From Pseudonocardia kunmingensis (GTDB lineage: Bacteria > Actinomycetota > Actinomycetes > Mycobacteriales > Pseudonocardiaceae), in NCBI RefSeq assembly GCF_006716445.1, contig NZ_VFPA01000003.1:248001-312000 (forward strand): a stretch of 64,000 nt of DNA. The letters are read 5' to 3'. Below, piece after piece: positions 1 through 8,754 of this stretch. The notes beneath the pieces were generated by a model. It was not told where the DNA came from, searched no databases, and was given only the letters and a program-made list of their open reading frames with translations. A program made the translations under genes and the position numbers. Numbering within the stretch: the stretch's first letter is position 1; each line of letters starts with the position of its first letter.

Positions 1-2739
1 GCCCTGTTCACCGGCGAGCCGGCCACCCTCGCCCGCACGCTCACCCTCGCCGAGGCGGGCCGGCTCCCGGCCGAGATCGACCTCACGCCGAAGCGGACGG
101 TCCCGGTGCTGGGCATCACCGGCACCGGCGGCTCGGGGAAGTCGAGCCTCACCGACGAGCTCGTGCGCCGCTTCCGCCTCGACCAGGAGGACAAGCTCCG
201 CATCGCGGTGCTCGCCGTGGACCCGACCCGCCGCCGCGGGGGCGGGGCGCTGCTCGGCGACCGGATCCGGATGAACTCGCTGTCCGGCGACCAGGTGTTC
301 TTCCGCTCCATGGCCACCCGGGGATCGGAGGCGGGCCTTCCGGAGCGCCTGGGCGACGTCATCGGCGTGCTCAAGGCCGCCGCATTCGACCTCGTGATCG
401 TCGAGACGCCGGGCATCGGGCAGGGCGACGCCGGGATCGTGCCGTTCGTCGACCGCTCGCTCTACGTCATGACGCCCGAGTTCGGGGCCGCCTCGCAGCT
501 CGAGAAGATCGACATGCTCGACTTCGCCGACGCGGTGGCGATCAACAAGTTCGAGCGCCGCGGTGCCGAGGACGCCCGTCGCGACGTCGGGCGGCAGCTG
601 GTGCGCAACCGCGAGGAGTTCGGCGCGTCCTGGGAGGACATGCCCGTCTTCGGCACCAGCGCGGCCACCTTCAACGACGACGGCGTCACCGCGCTCTACC
701 ACCACCTGCGCGACATGCTGGCCGAGAGCGGGCTCACGGTCGGCGAGGGCAGGCTGCGCCGACCGGAGCGCAAGACGTCCAGCGAGTACGCGGCGGTCAT
801 CCCCCCGCAGCGCGTGCGCTACCTGTCCGAGATCGCCGAGACGGTGCGCGGTTACCACGCCGACACCGCCGTCCACGTCGACGCGGCGCGGCGGCGCCAG
901 CACCTGCGGACGGCGCGCGAGCTGGTCGGGGACGCCGTCGACGAGGCGCTGCAGAAGTCCGAGCAGGACCTGCCGGCGGCGTCCGCGGCGCTCCTGGACG
1001 AATGGCCGCAGGTCGTCGAGGCGTACTCGGGCGACGAGATGGTCGTGAAGGTCCGCGACAAGGAGCTGCGCACGCAGCTGACCCGCGAGACGCTGTCGGG
1101 CAACAAGGTGCCGCGCGTGGCGCTCCCCCGGTTCACCGAGGACGCCGAGCTGCTGCGGTTCCTGCGCAGCGAGAACCTGCCCGGGAAGTTCCCGTTCACG
1201 GCCGGGGTGTTCGCGTTCAAGCGCGACGGCGAGGACCCGGGCCGGATGTTCGCCGGCGAGGGCGACGCGTTCCGCACGAACCGGCGCTTCAAGCTCCTCT
1301 CCGAGCACTCCGAGGCCAAGCGGCTCTCCACCGCGTTCGACTCGGTCACGCTCTACGGGCACGACCCCGACACCCGCCCGGACGTCTACGGCAAGGTCGG
1401 CACGTCCGGCGTCTCCATCGCGACGCTGGACGACATGGAGGTGCTCTACTCCGGGTTCGACCTGACCTCGCCCACCACGTCGGTGTCGATGACGATCAAT
1501 GGGCCGGCCCCGACGATCCTGGCGTTCTACCTGAACACCGCGATCGACCAGGTGGTCGAGCGGTTCCGGGCGGAGGAGGGGCGCGAGCCCGACGCGGCCG
1601 AGCACGAGGAGCTCACCGCGTTCGCCCTGCAGAACGTGCGCGGCACGGTGCAGGCCGACATCCTCAAGGAGGACCAGGGCCAGAACACCTGCATCTTCTC
1701 CACCGAGTTCTCCTTGCGGATGATGGCCGACATCCAGGAGTGGTTCATCGAGAAGCAGGTGCGCAACTTCTACTCGGTCTCGATCTCCGGCTACCACATC
1801 GCCGAGGCCGGGGCGAACCCCATCAGCCAGCTGGCCTTCACCCTCGCCAACGGGTTCACCTTCGTCGAGAGCTACCTCGCGCGCGGGATGGCGATCGACG
1901 ACTTCGCGCCCAACCTGTCGTTCTTCTTCTCCAACGGGATGGACGCCGAGTACTCGGTGATCGGGCGCGTCGCGCGGCGGATCTGGGCAGTCGCGATGCG
2001 GGAGAAGTACGGGGCGAACGAGCGCTCCCAGAAGCTGAAGTACCACGTGCAGACCTCCGGACGGTCGCTGCACGCGCAGGAGATGGACTTCAACGACATC
2101 CGCACCACGCTCCAGGCCCTCTGCGCGCTCTACGACAACGCCAACTCCCTGCACACGAACGCGTTCGACGAGGCCGTGACCACGCCGACCGAGTCGTCCG
2201 TGCGCCGCGCGATGGCCATCCAGCTGATCATCGGCAAGGAGTGGGGCATGTCGATGAACGAGAACCCGCTGCAGGGCTCGTTCATCGTCGAGGAGCTCAC
2301 CGACCTCGTCGAGGAGGCGGTGCTCGCCGAGTTCGACCGGATCTCCGAGCGCGGCGGCGTGCTGGGCGCGATGGAGACCGGCTACCAGCGCGGCCGGATC
2401 CAGGACGAGTCGCTGCTCTACGAGCACCGCAAGCACGACGGGTCGCTGCCGATCGTGGGCGTCAACACCTTCGTCCGCGACACGTCCACCGCCGCGCCCG
2501 AGGAGATCGAGCTCGCCCGCGCCACCGAGGAGGAGAAGCAGAGCCAGCTCGACCGGCTCGCCGACTTCCAGCGCCGCCACGCCGGCGAGGCCCAGGCCGC
2601 GATCCGGCGGCTGCAGGACGTGGCGACCGGAGACGGCAACGTCTTCGACGAGCTGATGCGCGCGGCGCGGGTCTGCAGCCTCGGGCAACTGACGGAGGCG
2701 TTCTTCGAGGTGGGCGGGGCGTACCGCCGCAACATGTAG
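1..2739 (+). CDS. icmF: Fused isobutyryl-CoA mutase, 5' end missing
   Basis: The frame is open from base 1, so the protein (912 residues visible) is cut at its N-terminus; full IcmF proteins are near 1,090 residues, and the missing part would be the B12-binding domain. What remains is a MeaB-like GTPase chaperone domain, with P-loop GTGGSGKSS at residues 41-49, ETPGIGQGD switch and NKFE in place of NKxD, followed by the substrate-binding mutase barrel (about residues 350-912). IcmF interconverts isobutyryl-CoA and n-butyryl-CoA using adenosylcobalamin in the cytosol, and the G domain loads and protects the cofactor. RMFAGEG carries Phe where methylmalonyl-CoA mutase has Tyr, which fits isobutyryl rather than methylmalonyl substrates. 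A related pivalyl-CoA mutase activity cannot be excluded. The gene ends 21 bp from the 3' end of a convergent MFS gene. Confidence 0.93.
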   Translation, partial: ALFTGEPATLARTLTLAEAGRLPAEIDLTPKRTVPVLGITGTGGSGKSSLTDELVRRFRLDQEDKLRIAVLAVDPTRRRGGGALLGDRIRMNSLSGDQVFFRSMATRGSEAGLPERLGDVIGVLKAAAFDLVIVETPGIGQGDAGIVPFVDRSLYVMTPEFGAASQLEKIDMLDFADAVAINKFERRGAEDARRDVGRQLVRNREEFGASWEDMPVFGTSAATFNDDGVTALYHHLRDMLAESGLTVGEGRLRRPERKTSSEYAAVIPPQRVRYLSEIAETVRGYHADTAVHVDAARRRQHLRTARELVGDAVDEALQKSEQDLPAASAALLDEWPQVVEAYSGDEMVVKVRDKELRTQLTRETLSGNKVPRVALPRFTEDAELLRFLRSENLPGKFPFTAGVFAFKRDGEDPGRMFAGEGDAFRTNRRFKLLSEHSEAKRLSTAFDSVTLYGHDPDTRPDVYGKVGTSGVSIATLDDMEVLYSGFDLTSPTTSVSMTINGPAPTILAFYLNTAIDQVVERFRAEEGREPDAAEHEELTAFALQNVRGTVQADILKEDQGQNTCIFSTEFSLRMMADIQEWFIEKQVRNFYSVSISGYHIAEAGANPISQLAFTLANGFTFVESYLARGMAIDDFAPNLSFFFSNGMDAEYSVIGRVARRIWAVAMREKYGANERSQKLKYHVQTSGRSLHAQEMDFNDIRTTLQALCALYDNANSLHTNAFDEAVTTPTESSVRRAMAIQLIIGKEWGMSMNENPLQGSFIVEELTDLVEEAVLAEFDRISERGGVLGAMETGYQRGRIQDESLLYEHRKHDGSLPIVGVNTFVRDTSTAAPEEIELARATEEEKQSQLDRLADFQRRHAGEAQAAIRRLQDVATGDGNVFDELMRAARVCSLGQLTEAFFEVGGAYRRNM

Positions 2740-2760
2740 GGCCGCTCCGCCGGTCGGGAC

Positions 2761-3978
2761 CTACGGGGCCGGGATCCTCCTCAGCAGCAGCGACAGCGTC
2801 AGGGCCCCTGCCAGCAGCGCCGTCACGTATCCCACCACCGCGGGCCAGCCTGCGGCGTCGTAGGCGAGCCCGCCGGCCGCGCCGCCCACGCTGCTGCCCA
2901 GGTAGTAGGCGAACAGGTAGATCGAGGCAGCGATGCCCGGCGCCCCGTCGGGCAGCATCGACGCGCGTCTGCCCACCCAGCTGCTGGCCAGCGAGTGCGC
3001 CGCGAAGAACCCGATGGTGACGACCAGCAGCCCGCCCAGGACGGCGATCAGGGCGTCGGGCACCGTGGTCCATGCCCCGACGACGGCGAGCAGGACGGCC
3101 GCCCAGAGCACGCGCCTGCGCCCCCAGCGGTCACCCAGGCGCCCGGCCCCGGTCGACGCCCACGTGCCCGCGAGGTAGCCGAGGAACACCAGCCCGACCA
3201 CGGCGGTGGGCAGGCCGAACGGCGGCGCGAGGAGCCGGAAGCCCAGGTAGTTGTAGACCGTGACGAACGCGCCCATCAACAGGAACGAGATCCCGAACAG
3301 GTAGCGCAGGCCGGGGTCGCGCAGCTGGGCCCGCAGCGGGCGTCCCAGCTCGCGCAGCCGCACCCGGGCCGCGGGCGGGGCGAGTGCGGGCGGCAGCAGG
3401 AGCCGGAACGCCACGGTGCACAGCAGCGACAGCCCGCCGATGACGGCCAGGGCGACCCGCCAGCCCGCCATGTCGGCGACCGCGCCGGCGACGAGGCGGC
3501 CGGAGAGCCCGCCGATCGTGTTGCCCGCGATGAGCAGCCCGACGGCGCCGCCGAGCCAGCGCGGCGCGACCTCGCGCGTCACGTGCGCCATCGCGAGCGC
3601 CGGCAGAGCGGCCAGCGCGACGCCCTGCAGCGCCCGGATCCCGATCAGCGCGCCGAACGTGGGCGCGAGCGGTGCCAGCACGCCCAGCACCGCGGACGCC
3701 GCCAGCGCGACCGTCATCACGCGGGTGCGACCCCACGACTCGGCCACCGCCGACAGCGGGATGATCGCCAGCGCCAGCGTGCCGGTCGTGGCCGAGAGCG
3801 CCAGGCTCGCCGCGGACGACGAGACGTCGAACTCGGCCGCCAGCGTGGGCAGCAGCGCCTGCACGCAGTAGACCAGCACGAACGTCGCCAGGCCCGCGCA
3901 CCACATCGCCGCACCGAGCCGCCGGTAGGCCGCGGTGCCGCGTTCGTGACCGGTCGCTGCCGGGGCGGTCGTTGTCAT
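2761..3978 (-). CDS. MFS transporter (YnfM-like)
   Basis: A 405-residue protein with about 12 hydrophobic segments, starting near residue 25, and the MFS motif-A-like loop ESWGRTR between helices 2 and 3, typical of the drug:H+ / YnfM-like branch of the major facilitator superfamily. Substrate is unknown; small-molecule export across the inner membrane is the usual role. It is divergent from the LysR gene at 4046 across 67 bp, the classical arrangement in which the LysR protein controls its neighbour. A TACCGT -10 box (3987-3992 on the minus strand) ends 8 nt before the ATG, so the mRNA may be leaderless. Confidence 0.9.
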   Translation of the reverse strand: MTTTAPAATGHERGTAAYRRLGAAMWCAGLATFVLVYCVQALLPTLAAEFDVSSSAASLALSATTGTLALAIIPLSAVAESWGRTRVMTVALAASAVLGVLAPLAPTFGALIGIRALQGVALAALPALAMAHVTREVAPRWLGGAVGLLIAGNTIGGLSGRLVAGAVADMAGWRVALAVIGGLSLLCTVAFRLLLPPALAPPAARVRLRELGRPLRAQLRDPGLRYLFGISFLLMGAFVTVYNYLGFRLLAPPFGLPTAVVGLVFLGYLAGTWASTGAGRLGDRWGRRRVLWAAVLLAVVGAWTTVPDALIAVLGGLLVVTIGFFAAHSLASSWVGRRASMLPDGAPGIAASIYLFAYYLGSSVGGAAGGLAYDAAGWPAVVGYVTALLAGALTLSLLLRRIPAP

Positions 3979-3986
3979 CGCTCACC

Positions 3987-4039
3987 ACGGTAGGAGCGAC
4001 GATCTGATGCGTCCAATGCATCTTCGCTTCTCCTACGAT
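3987..4039. promoter_or_regulatory. Divergent MFS/LysR promoter with LysR-type inverted repeat
   Basis: The inverted repeat GATGC-N7-GCATC (4006-4022) lies between two outward promoters: TACCGT on the minus strand (3987-3992) for the MFS gene and TACGAT on the plus strand (4034-4039) for the LysR gene, each 6-8 nt from a start codon. A 17-bp interrupted palindrome in a shared promoter is what LysR-type regulators usually bind. Binding is inferred. Confidence 0.55.
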
Positions 4040-4045
4040 GCAGAA

Positions 4046-4963
4046 GTGGATGAGTCGGACCTCCTCGCGACGCTGGCGCCCCGCCTCCGGCAGTTCACCG
4101 CCGTCGCCCGCACCGAGCACATGACGCACGCGGCCGAGGCGATCGACGTGCCGCAGTCCACGCTCAGCCGCGGGATCGCCCGCCTCGAGCACGACCTCGG
4201 CGTCGCGCTGTTCGTCCGGACCGGCCGCGCGATGCGCCTCACCCGCGCGGGCCGCACCCTCCTGCGGCACGCCGAGCGCGCCGTGGCCGAGCTGGACGCG
4301 GCGGCGCGCGAGATCGACGCCGACGCCGACGCCGTGCGCGGCCGGGTGGCACTGGGCTTCCTGCACACGTTCGGCGCGGAGGCGGTGCCGCGGCTGCTGC
4401 GCGAGTTCCGCCGCACCCACCCGGACGTGCGGTTCGACCTGGCCCAGGGCGGCAACGACGCGATCCTGGAGCGGCTGCGGGCCGGCGAGGTGGACCTCTG
4501 CGTCACCTCACCGCCGCCGCCCGACCCCGGCCTCGTCACCGCGCCGATGTACGAGCAGGAGCTGCGCCTCGTCGTCCCGGCCGAGCACCCGCTGGCCGTC
4601 CGGCGCGACGGGCTGCCGCTGGCCGCGGCGGCCACCGCGCAGTTCGTGGGCTACCGGCCAGGGTTCGGGCTGCGCAGCCTCACCGAGGCGTGGTGCCGGG
4701 AAGCCGGCTTCGTGCCGCGGATGGCGTTCGAGGGCGAGGACGGGGAGACGCTGCGCGGCCTGGTCGGCGCCGGGCTCGGCGTGGCGCTGCTCGCGCCGAG
4801 CGCGCACCGCACGCCGGGCACCGTCGAGCTGCCCGTCACCGCGCCGCGCACCGCGCGGATGGTCGGCCTGGTCTGGGTGGCCGACCGCCCCGCGGGTCCG
4901 GCCGTGCGGGTCTTCCGCGACTTCCTGCGCCGGTCGGGACCGGCGCTGCTCGCCGGGCGCTGA
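4046..4963 (+). CDS. LysR family transcriptional regulator
   Basis: A 305-residue LysR-type regulator: N-terminal winged helix-turn-helix (residues about 9-65, with HAAEAIDVPQSTLSRGIARL) and a C-terminal periplasmic-binding-fold effector domain. An upstream in-frame ATG at 4007 would add 13 residues, but those codons overlie the operator and the -10 box TACGAT (4034-4039), so the GTG at 4046, 6 nt after the -10, is the better start and implies a leaderless mRNA. It probably controls the divergent MFS gene. The effector is unknown. Confidence 0.92.
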   Translation: MDESDLLATLAPRLRQFTAVARTEHMTHAAEAIDVPQSTLSRGIARLEHDLGVALFVRTGRAMRLTRAGRTLLRHAERAVAELDAAAREIDADADAVRGRVALGFLHTFGAEAVPRLLREFRRTHPDVRFDLAQGGNDAILERLRAGEVDLCVTSPPPPDPGLVTAPMYEQELRLVVPAEHPLAVRRDGLPLAAAATAQFVGYRPGFGLRSLTEAWCREAGFVPRMAFEGEDGETLRGLVGAGLGVALLAPSAHRTPGTVELPVTAPRTARMVGLVWVADRPAGPAVRVFRDFLRRSGPALLAGR

Positions 4964-4980
4964 GGGGGCATGCTGGTGCC

Positions 4981-5727
4981 GTGGTGGACGACCTCGGCCT
5001 GCCGGTGCCCGTACCCGCGCAGGTGCGCCGCGTCGTCTCGATCGTCCCGTCGCTCACCGAGGCGGTGGCCGCCACCGCACCCGGGCTGCTGGTGGGCGCC
5101 ACCGACTGGTGCACGCACCCGGCGGACCTGGACGTCGCACGGGTGCGCGGCACCAAGAACCCGGACGTCGAGGCGATCATCGCCCTGGCGCCCGACCTCG
5201 TCGTCGCCAACCAGGAGGAGAACCGCCCCGGCGACCTCGACGCGCTGCGCGCCGCCGGGCTCGCCGTCTGGGTCACCGACATCCGCACGGTCGAGGGCGC
5301 GTTCACCTCGCTGACGCGGATGCTCTCCGCCTGCGGCCTCGACCGGCCCGGATGGCTGGACGAGGCGGAGGCGGCCTGGGCCGCCCTGTCGGAGCCGGAC
5401 GTGCGGCGGCGCGCGGTCGTGCCGATCTGGCGCAGGCCGTGGATGGCGGTCGGGCGCGACACCTTCACCGGCGCCGTGCTGCACCGCGTCGGCGTCGACA
5501 ACGCACTCGCCGACGCCGACGAGCGCTACCCCCGCATCGACCCGGCGGACCTGCCACCGCACGACCTCGTGGTGCTGCCCGACGAGCCCTACCTCTTCAC
5601 CGCCGAGGACGGCCCGGAGGCTTTCCCGGACGTCCCCGCGGCGCTGGTCAGCGGCCGGCTGCTGACCTGGTACGGCCCGAGCCTCACGGAGGCCGCCCGC
5701 ACCCTCCCCGGCGCGCTGAGCCCATAG
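4981..5727 (+). CDS. Helical-backbone metal receptor / BtuF-like binding protein
   Basis: A 248-residue protein with the Peripla_BP_2 / BtuF fold: VVSIVPSLTEAVAA opens the first lobe and DLVVANQEEN the loop before the backbone helix. Family members bind cobalamin, haem or Fe-siderophores as the receptor of an ABC importer. This one begins directly with the domain and has neither a signal peptide nor a lipobox, so it would stay in the cytosol, as is common for this actinobacterial subgroup. The start chosen is GTG 4981 (17 bp after LysR, with GAGGGGG upstream); longer frames run backwards through lysR. No permease or ATPase lies beside it. The B12-dependent mutase at 1-2739 makes a corrinoid ligand tempting but unproven. 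Confidence 0.8.
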   Translation: MVDDLGLPVPVPAQVRRVVSIVPSLTEAVAATAPGLLVGATDWCTHPADLDVARVRGTKNPDVEAIIALAPDLVVANQEENRPGDLDALRAAGLAVWVTDIRTVEGAFTSLTRMLSACGLDRPGWLDEAEAAWAALSEPDVRRRAVVPIWRRPWMAVGRDTFTGAVLHRVGVDNALADADERYPRIDPADLPPHDLVVLPDEPYLFTAEDGPEAFPDVPAALVSGRLLTWYGPSLTEAARTLPGALSP

Positions 5728-5733
5728 GCCCCC

Positions 5734-5932
5734 GCTCACACACCGACTCCTGCGCTCACACACCGACTGCAGTCGGTGTGGCAGCACTGCAATCGGTGTG
5801 CGACCGGCGGAGCCGCCCCGACGGCCGTCGCACACCGGCCGCCGCCTCCCACACCGTCTCCAGCACTCGCACACCGACTTCGTGCCTCGCACACCGACTG
5901 CAGTCGGTGTGGCAGCACCGCAGTCGGTGTGC
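5734..5932. repeat. 20-bp phased CACACCGACT repeat array, two head-to-head clusters
   Basis: The core CACACCGACT or its complement recurs about ten times at near-exact 20-bp (once 19-bp) spacing. Cluster 1: two forward copies (cores near 5739 and 5759) then two inverted copies (near 5771 and 5791). Cluster 2: four forward copies (5831, 5850, 5870, 5890), two of them decayed, then two inverted copies (near 5902 and 5922). The junctions at 5759-5780 and 5890-5911 are perfect 22-bp palindromes centred on CTGCAG. No coding sense is evident. It fills the gap between the BtuF-like gene and the MFS gene. The function is unknown. Confidence 0.85.
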
Positions 5933-6009
5933 GAGCGCGGCGCGGACCCGGCCGACGTCCGATCAACCGGACGCGACGTGCGATCAACACCTGGGGGACG
6001 CACCCGGTG

Positions 6010-7194
6010 ATGCTCGAACCCGTGACGATCGAACATGACACCGCCCCCGTGAGGGCGTCGACGAGGGCCTCCCGGGAATGGAGCCCGGTCATCGCGCTCG
6101 CGACCGGGATCGCCCTGCTCGTGGCGAGCGAGTTCCTCCCCGCGAGCGTCCTGCCCGCGATGGCGGCCGACCTCGGCGTCAGCGAGGGCACGGCGGGTCT
6201 GGCCGTCGCCGCGACGGCCATCGCCGGTGCCGTCACGGCGCCGAGCATCGCGGTCCTGCTGCCCCGGACCGACCGGCGCCTGGTGCTCGTCGCCCTGCTT
6301 GCGGCCGGGGCCCTCGCGAACCTCGCGGTGGCGATCGCACCGCACTTCGCGCTGCTGCTCGCCGGCCGGCTCGTGCTCGGGGTCGCGATCGCGGGCTACT
6401 GGTCGTTCGCGTTCGGCGTGGGCACCCACGCGGTGCCCGGTCGCAACCGCCTCGTCTCGACGGCCCTCGCCTTCGGCGTCAGCGTCGCGACGGTCGTCGC
6501 GCTCCCGATCGCCTCGCTGGTCAGCGACGTGCTCGGTTGGCGCGCCGCGTTCGTGGGCGCCGCCGTCCTCGGCGCGCTCAGCGCCGCCGCCGTCGCCGCG
6601 ACCGTGCCGCCGGTTCCCGCCCACCCGGCGGCCGGCCTCGCCATGCTGCGTCGGGCGATCCGCAACCGGCGCCTCGTGGCCGGCGTCGCCTGCATCGTCC
6701 TCGTCGCGTTCGGCAACTTCGCCGCCTACCCCTACATCCGGCTCGCGATCGAGCGCGTCGACCCGGGCAGCACGGCCTGGCTGCTGCTGGCGTGGGGCAT
6801 CGGCGGCATGGCGGGCACCGTCGCCGCGGGCGCGCTCGCACGCTGGCTCCGGCCCGCGGCGGCGCTCGCCCCCGTGTTGATCGCCGTGGGCCTGCTCCTC
6901 ACCGCGACGGCGACGGCGCTCCCGCCGCTGGCGGTGGGCGTCGTGCTGTGGGGTTTCGGGTTCAACATGGTGCCGGTGGCCACGCAGCTGTGGGTGACCC
7001 GCGTGGAGCCCGAGCGCGCGGAGTCGGCGATGTCGCTGCAGGTCACGGCGTTCCAGGTGGCGATCACGCTGGGTGCGAGCATGGGTGGCGTGATCGTCGA
7101 CGCGCGCGGCGTCGGTCCGGCGCTGGTCGTCGGAGCGAGCGTCGCGGCCGTCGCGGCGCTCGGGTTCGGGCTACTGCGGGTCCCGCGCGAGTGA
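6010..7194 (+). CDS. MFS transporter (AraJ/YdhP-like)
   Basis: A 394-residue, roughly 12-helix MFS protein; the first helix begins with ATGIALLVASEFLPASVLPA, the signature of the AraJ/YdhP-like branch of drug and sugar-efflux permeases. The start is ATG 6010, with GGGGGA about ten bases upstream; the adjacent GTG 6007 is an alternative, and a longer reading would enter the repeat array. It is probably an exporter of an unknown small molecule. Its 3' end overlaps that of the convergent AraC-type gene by 24 bp, a pairing suggesting joint function, though no operator was identified. Confidence 0.9.
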   Translation: MLEPVTIEHDTAPVRASTRASREWSPVIALATGIALLVASEFLPASVLPAMAADLGVSEGTAGLAVAATAIAGAVTAPSIAVLLPRTDRRLVLVALLAAGALANLAVAIAPHFALLLAGRLVLGVAIAGYWSFAFGVGTHAVPGRNRLVSTALAFGVSVATVVALPIASLVSDVLGWRAAFVGAAVLGALSAAAVAATVPPVPAHPAAGLAMLRRAIRNRRLVAGVACIVLVAFGNFAAYPYIRLAIERVDPGSTAWLLLAWGIGGMAGTVAAGALARWLRPAAALAPVLIAVGLLLTATATALPPLAVGVVLWGFGFNMVPVATQLWVTRVEPERAESAMSLQVTAFQVAITLGASMGGVIVDARGVGPALVVGASVAAVAALGFGLLRVPRE

Positions 7195-8028
7195 CGACGT
7201 CCGCCACTCCTGCGGGGCGACGCCCTGGTGCGCCGAGAACGCCCTGCTGAAGGCGGCGGTCGAGCCGTAGCCCACGGCGAACGCGATCTGGGTGACGGTG
7301 CGGCCGGGGTCCCGCAGCAGCTTGCGGGCCACCTGCATCCGCACGTCGCGCAGCACCTCGCTCGGGCTGCGTCCCAGCGCGCGCCGGAACCGCTCGGTGA
7401 GCGCCGACCGCGACAGGTGCGCCAGCCGCGCCATCTCGTCGATCGTCCAGGCCGCGCCGGGATGGCGCATCACCTCCGCCATGACGTCGGCGACGACGGG
7501 ATCCGACCCGGCGGGCGGCTCGTCGCGCCGCCCGGTGTCCTCCAGCCATGAGGCGACCATCGCCGCGCCGACCAGACCGCCGTAGCTCGCGGCGAACGCC
7601 GATGGCGTGCACGCGTCCCGCAGCGGGCACATGTCGATCAGTGCGGCGACGCCGGGGTGCCGGGCGCTGAAGCCCGGGACGACGAGCGGGCTCGGCAGCA
7701 GCCGGGTCGGGATGGCGAGGCGGAGGTCGGCGACGGCGACCTCCGCCTCGTCGAGCGCGGTCACCCGGCGGGCGGTGGCCCCGCCGACGAGGACGGCGTC
7801 GCCGCACCTCAGCGCACGGGTGCCGTCCACCGTCTCGAGCGCGACCGCGCCGCGCAGCACCAGGAGCCACATCGCGCCGGGCCCGCCCGCGACGTCGTCG
7901 CCCGCCGCGAGCGTGAGGTGCCCCAGGGTCGACATCTCCCACTGCGGCTGTACCGGCCCGAGGGTTGGCGGCGTTCCGGGGATTGGCGTCGTCGCGAGCG
8001 TTGGCGCTTCCGGCAGGACCGTCGTCAC
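7171..8028 (-). CDS. AraC family regulator with cupin-type sensor domain
   Basis: A 285-residue protein with an N-terminal AraC_binding/cupin-6-like domain (GAMWLLVLRGAVALETVDG, residues about 40-190) and a C-terminal pair of HTH motifs (about 190-280: IDEMARLAHLSRSALTERF, then VTQIAFAVGYGSTAAFSRAF). This architecture is typical of AraC proteins found next to efflux or oxidoreductase genes. Effector and targets are unknown; the convergent MFS gene at 6010-7194 is the obvious candidate. The last 24 bases overlap the end of that gene. Confidence 0.92.
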   Translation of the reverse strand: MTTVLPEAPTLATTPIPGTPPTLGPVQPQWEMSTLGHLTLAAGDDVAGGPGAMWLLVLRGAVALETVDGTRALRCGDAVLVGGATARRVTALDEAEVAVADLRLAIPTRLLPSPLVVPGFSARHPGVAALIDMCPLRDACTPSAFAASYGGLVGAAMVASWLEDTGRRDEPPAGSDPVVADVMAEVMRHPGAAWTIDEMARLAHLSRSALTERFRRALGRSPSEVLRDVRMQVARKLLRDPGRTVTQIAFAVGYGSTAAFSRAFSAHQGVAPQEWRTSSLARDPQ

Positions 8029-8078
8029 GGGTCGTGCAGCGCCGCCTCGCGATCCGGCATTCCCGAGCGAATGCCGAT

Positions 8079-8495
8079 CTACGTGGCGGAGGGCACCCGC
8101 AGTCGCTCGACCGGCTGCCCGGTGATCCCGGCGATGAGGTCGAAGTCCTTGTCCACGTGGAGAACGACCAAGCCTGCGAGCTCCGCCAGCGCGGCGATCA
8201 TCAATTCCGGCACCGACGGCGCGCGGTGCATCCCCCGATCGGCGAGCAGGAGCTGGACCTCGACGGCGCGGTCCTCGGCAGCCGGGGTGAGGTACTCGGT
8301 CGGCATCGCGGCCAGCGGGGGGCGCTGCTGCGACAGGCGCAGGTCAGAGCCGGACCGCGCGGAGAACCCGATCTCGAGCCGGGTCGCCGTGGCGATCCGG
8401 ACGAGACCGCGATCGACGCGCTCGACCCAGGTCGCCACGTCCGGACTGGCGCGCAGCCGGACCAACGCCGACTTGTCGGCCAACCACGTCGTCAC
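8079..8495 (-). CDS. PIN-domain ribonuclease toxin (VapC-like)
   Basis: A 138-residue PIN-domain protein. Putative metal-binding acids are D7 (LADKSA), E41 (TRLEIGF), E97 (VPELMIA) and D115/D119 (HVDKDFD). In most VapC toxins the first motif reads VDTSA and the third acid is Asp, so this copy is slightly atypical. VapC toxins cleave tRNA or rRNA when freed from antitoxin. It starts with GTG inside the end of the antitoxin gene (GTGA, 4-nt overlap), the usual translational coupling of these modules. AraC starts 50 bp beyond its end and looks independent. Confidence 0.85.
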   Translation of the reverse strand: MTTWLADKSALVRLRASPDVATWVERVDRGLVRIATATRLEIGFSARSGSDLRLSQQRPPLAAMPTEYLTPAAEDRAVEVQLLLADRGMHRAPSVPELMIAALAELAGLVVLHVDKDFDLIAGITGQPVERLRVPSAT

Positions 8496-8713
8496 TCCCA
8501 GGCCTCGCCCATCACATCCGGATCCGCCAGGTCGGCGAAGGCGTCGCCGAACCAGGCGAGGTCGGCCTCGGTGACGGGTCGTGTCGGCCGCACCGCGGCG
8601 CGTTGCAGTTCCCGTTTGAGGTACTCGGCGCGTGACAGACCGAGCCGCCGCGCCTGGTCATCGAGGGCTGCGACCACATCGGGGGCCACGTCGCGGATCA
8701 AGATGTCGGTCAT
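8492..8713 (-). CDS. VapB-like antitoxin (ribbon-helix-helix type)
   Basis: A 73-residue antitoxin-like protein with N-terminal TDILIRDVAPDVVAALDDQA and LGLSRAEYLKREL, typical of FitA/VapB ribbon-helix-helix DNA-binding domains, and an acidic C-terminal tail (EADLAWFGDAFADLADPD) for toxin neutralisation. ATG 8713 is preferred because GGAGG sits 8 nt upstream; a GTG at 8722 abuts that Shine-Dalgarno sequence. A TATCAT -10 box on the minus strand (8734-8739) can drive the pair, and autorepression is usual. Confidence 0.85.
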   Translation of the reverse strand: MTDILIRDVAPDVVAALDDQARRLGLSRAEYLKRELQRAAVRPTRPVTEADLAWFGDAFADLADPDVMGEAWE

Positions 8714-8754
8714 CAGCGGCACCTCCGCGACCTATGATAGCAGCGGATATCGCG

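Noticed and set aside
1002..3020. Long alternative-frame ORF of 672 codons over icmF
   Set aside because: Very Arg/Gly/Pro-rich composition, no domain; a shadow of the high-GC icmF frame.
4964..4980. Cobalamin riboswitch before the BtuF-like gene
   Set aside because: Only 17 bp separate it from lysR; no space or B12-box sequence.
4651..6624. 657-codon minus-strand ORF
   Set aside because: It runs antisense through three well-supported genes and a repeat array; composition is Arg/Gly-rich.
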